NCBI GenBank assembly: GCA_964468405.1 | Contig: CAYXTC010000008.1 | Span: 1-20,917, forward strand | Length of the DNA stretch: 20,917 bases | Source: CAYXTC01 sp964468405 | GTDB taxonomy: Bacteria; Patescibacteriota; Minisyncoccia; Minisyncoccales; GWA2-38-27 | Reading direction: 5' to 3' | Part shown: one piece after another, positions 20,901 to 20,917 of the stretch | Position numbering within the stretch: position 1 is the first letter of the stretch | Layout of the letters: every line of letters begins with the position of its first letter | Position numbers and translations under genes: made by a program | Notes under the pieces: model-generated | What the model saw: only the letters and a program-made list of their open reading frames with translations | The model's database searches: none | Told to the model about the DNA's origin: nothing

Positions 20901-20917
20901 CCGGGCCTTAGTTCAGA

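Noticed and set aside
1..20917. CRISPR arrays, tRNA/rRNA genes, insertion sequences, prophage, att sites
   Set aside because: No repeated spacer structure, cloverleaf, transposase, integrase or terminal repeat was seen on either strand by eye; the window is almost fully occupied by assigned genes.
1..20917. Alternative genetic code with UGA as glycine
   Set aside because: TGA ends rnpA and the 402-residue pilin-like gene at natural ends, and no in-frame TGA is needed in any conserved protein.

Overview
The window looks like a piece of a small Patescibacteria (Candidate Phyla Radiation) chromosome, probably Parcubacteria-like, spanning the replication origin. Grounds: the dnaN-dnaA | rpmH-rnpA-yidD-yidC-jag order; compact, short-leader genes with few Shine-Dalgarno sequences; an SPFH protein where recF would often sit; and a minimal VirB2/VirB3/VirB4/VirB6-type secretion gene set of the kind common in that group. 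TGA is used as stop (rnpA and one pilin-like gene end in it), so the code is standard table 11, not the UGA=Gly code of Gracilibacteria/SR1. Lineage is inferred from gene content and style only.

Left part (1-4.5 kb): rsmA (16S rRNA dimethyltransferase), then a large polytopic VirB6/TrbL-like protein with a long basic tail. A perfect 12-bp hairpin terminator separates it from a convergent SPFH/band-7 gene, which is read from a consensus promoter (TTGACA-17-TATAAT).

Origin part (4.5-9.4 kb): dnaN, with a UUCG-tetraloop terminator directly behind its stop; a 208-bp AT-rich spacer holding tandem DnaA boxes followed by a run of TAA/TAG trinucleotides (a DnaA-trio type unwinding element, so probably oriC); dnaA; then, divergently, rpmH (44 aa), rnpA, an uncertain 35-codon ORF, yidD, yidC and jag. 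These supply initiation, RNase P and membrane-protein insertion functions.

Right part (9.4-17.7 kb, minus strand): an eight-gene, tightly packed cluster read from about 17.65 kb leftwards: small helical protein, PrgI/VirB3-like, VirB4 N-terminal domain (split off), VirB4 ATPase, small membrane protein, then three tandem secreted proteins. Each of the three has a signal peptide, an LE(V/I)(D/N)YP motif, the same two-helix VirB2/TrbC-like membrane module and a different large ectodomain (two cysteine-rich with coiled coils, one beta/gamma-crystallin-like). With the VirB6-like protein near the left end this is a minimal Gram-positive-style type IV secretion or pilus machine. No relaxase, coupling ATPase or VirB8-10 lies in the window. 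The three-paralogue surface array is the most unusual part.

Right end (17.7-20.9 kb): a class A penicillin-binding protein (mrcA type) and a divergent tyrS whose start codons are 29 bp apart. A terminator follows tyrS. No tRNA, rRNA, CRISPR, IS element or phage gene was seen, and no gene-free stretch exceeds about 210 bp.
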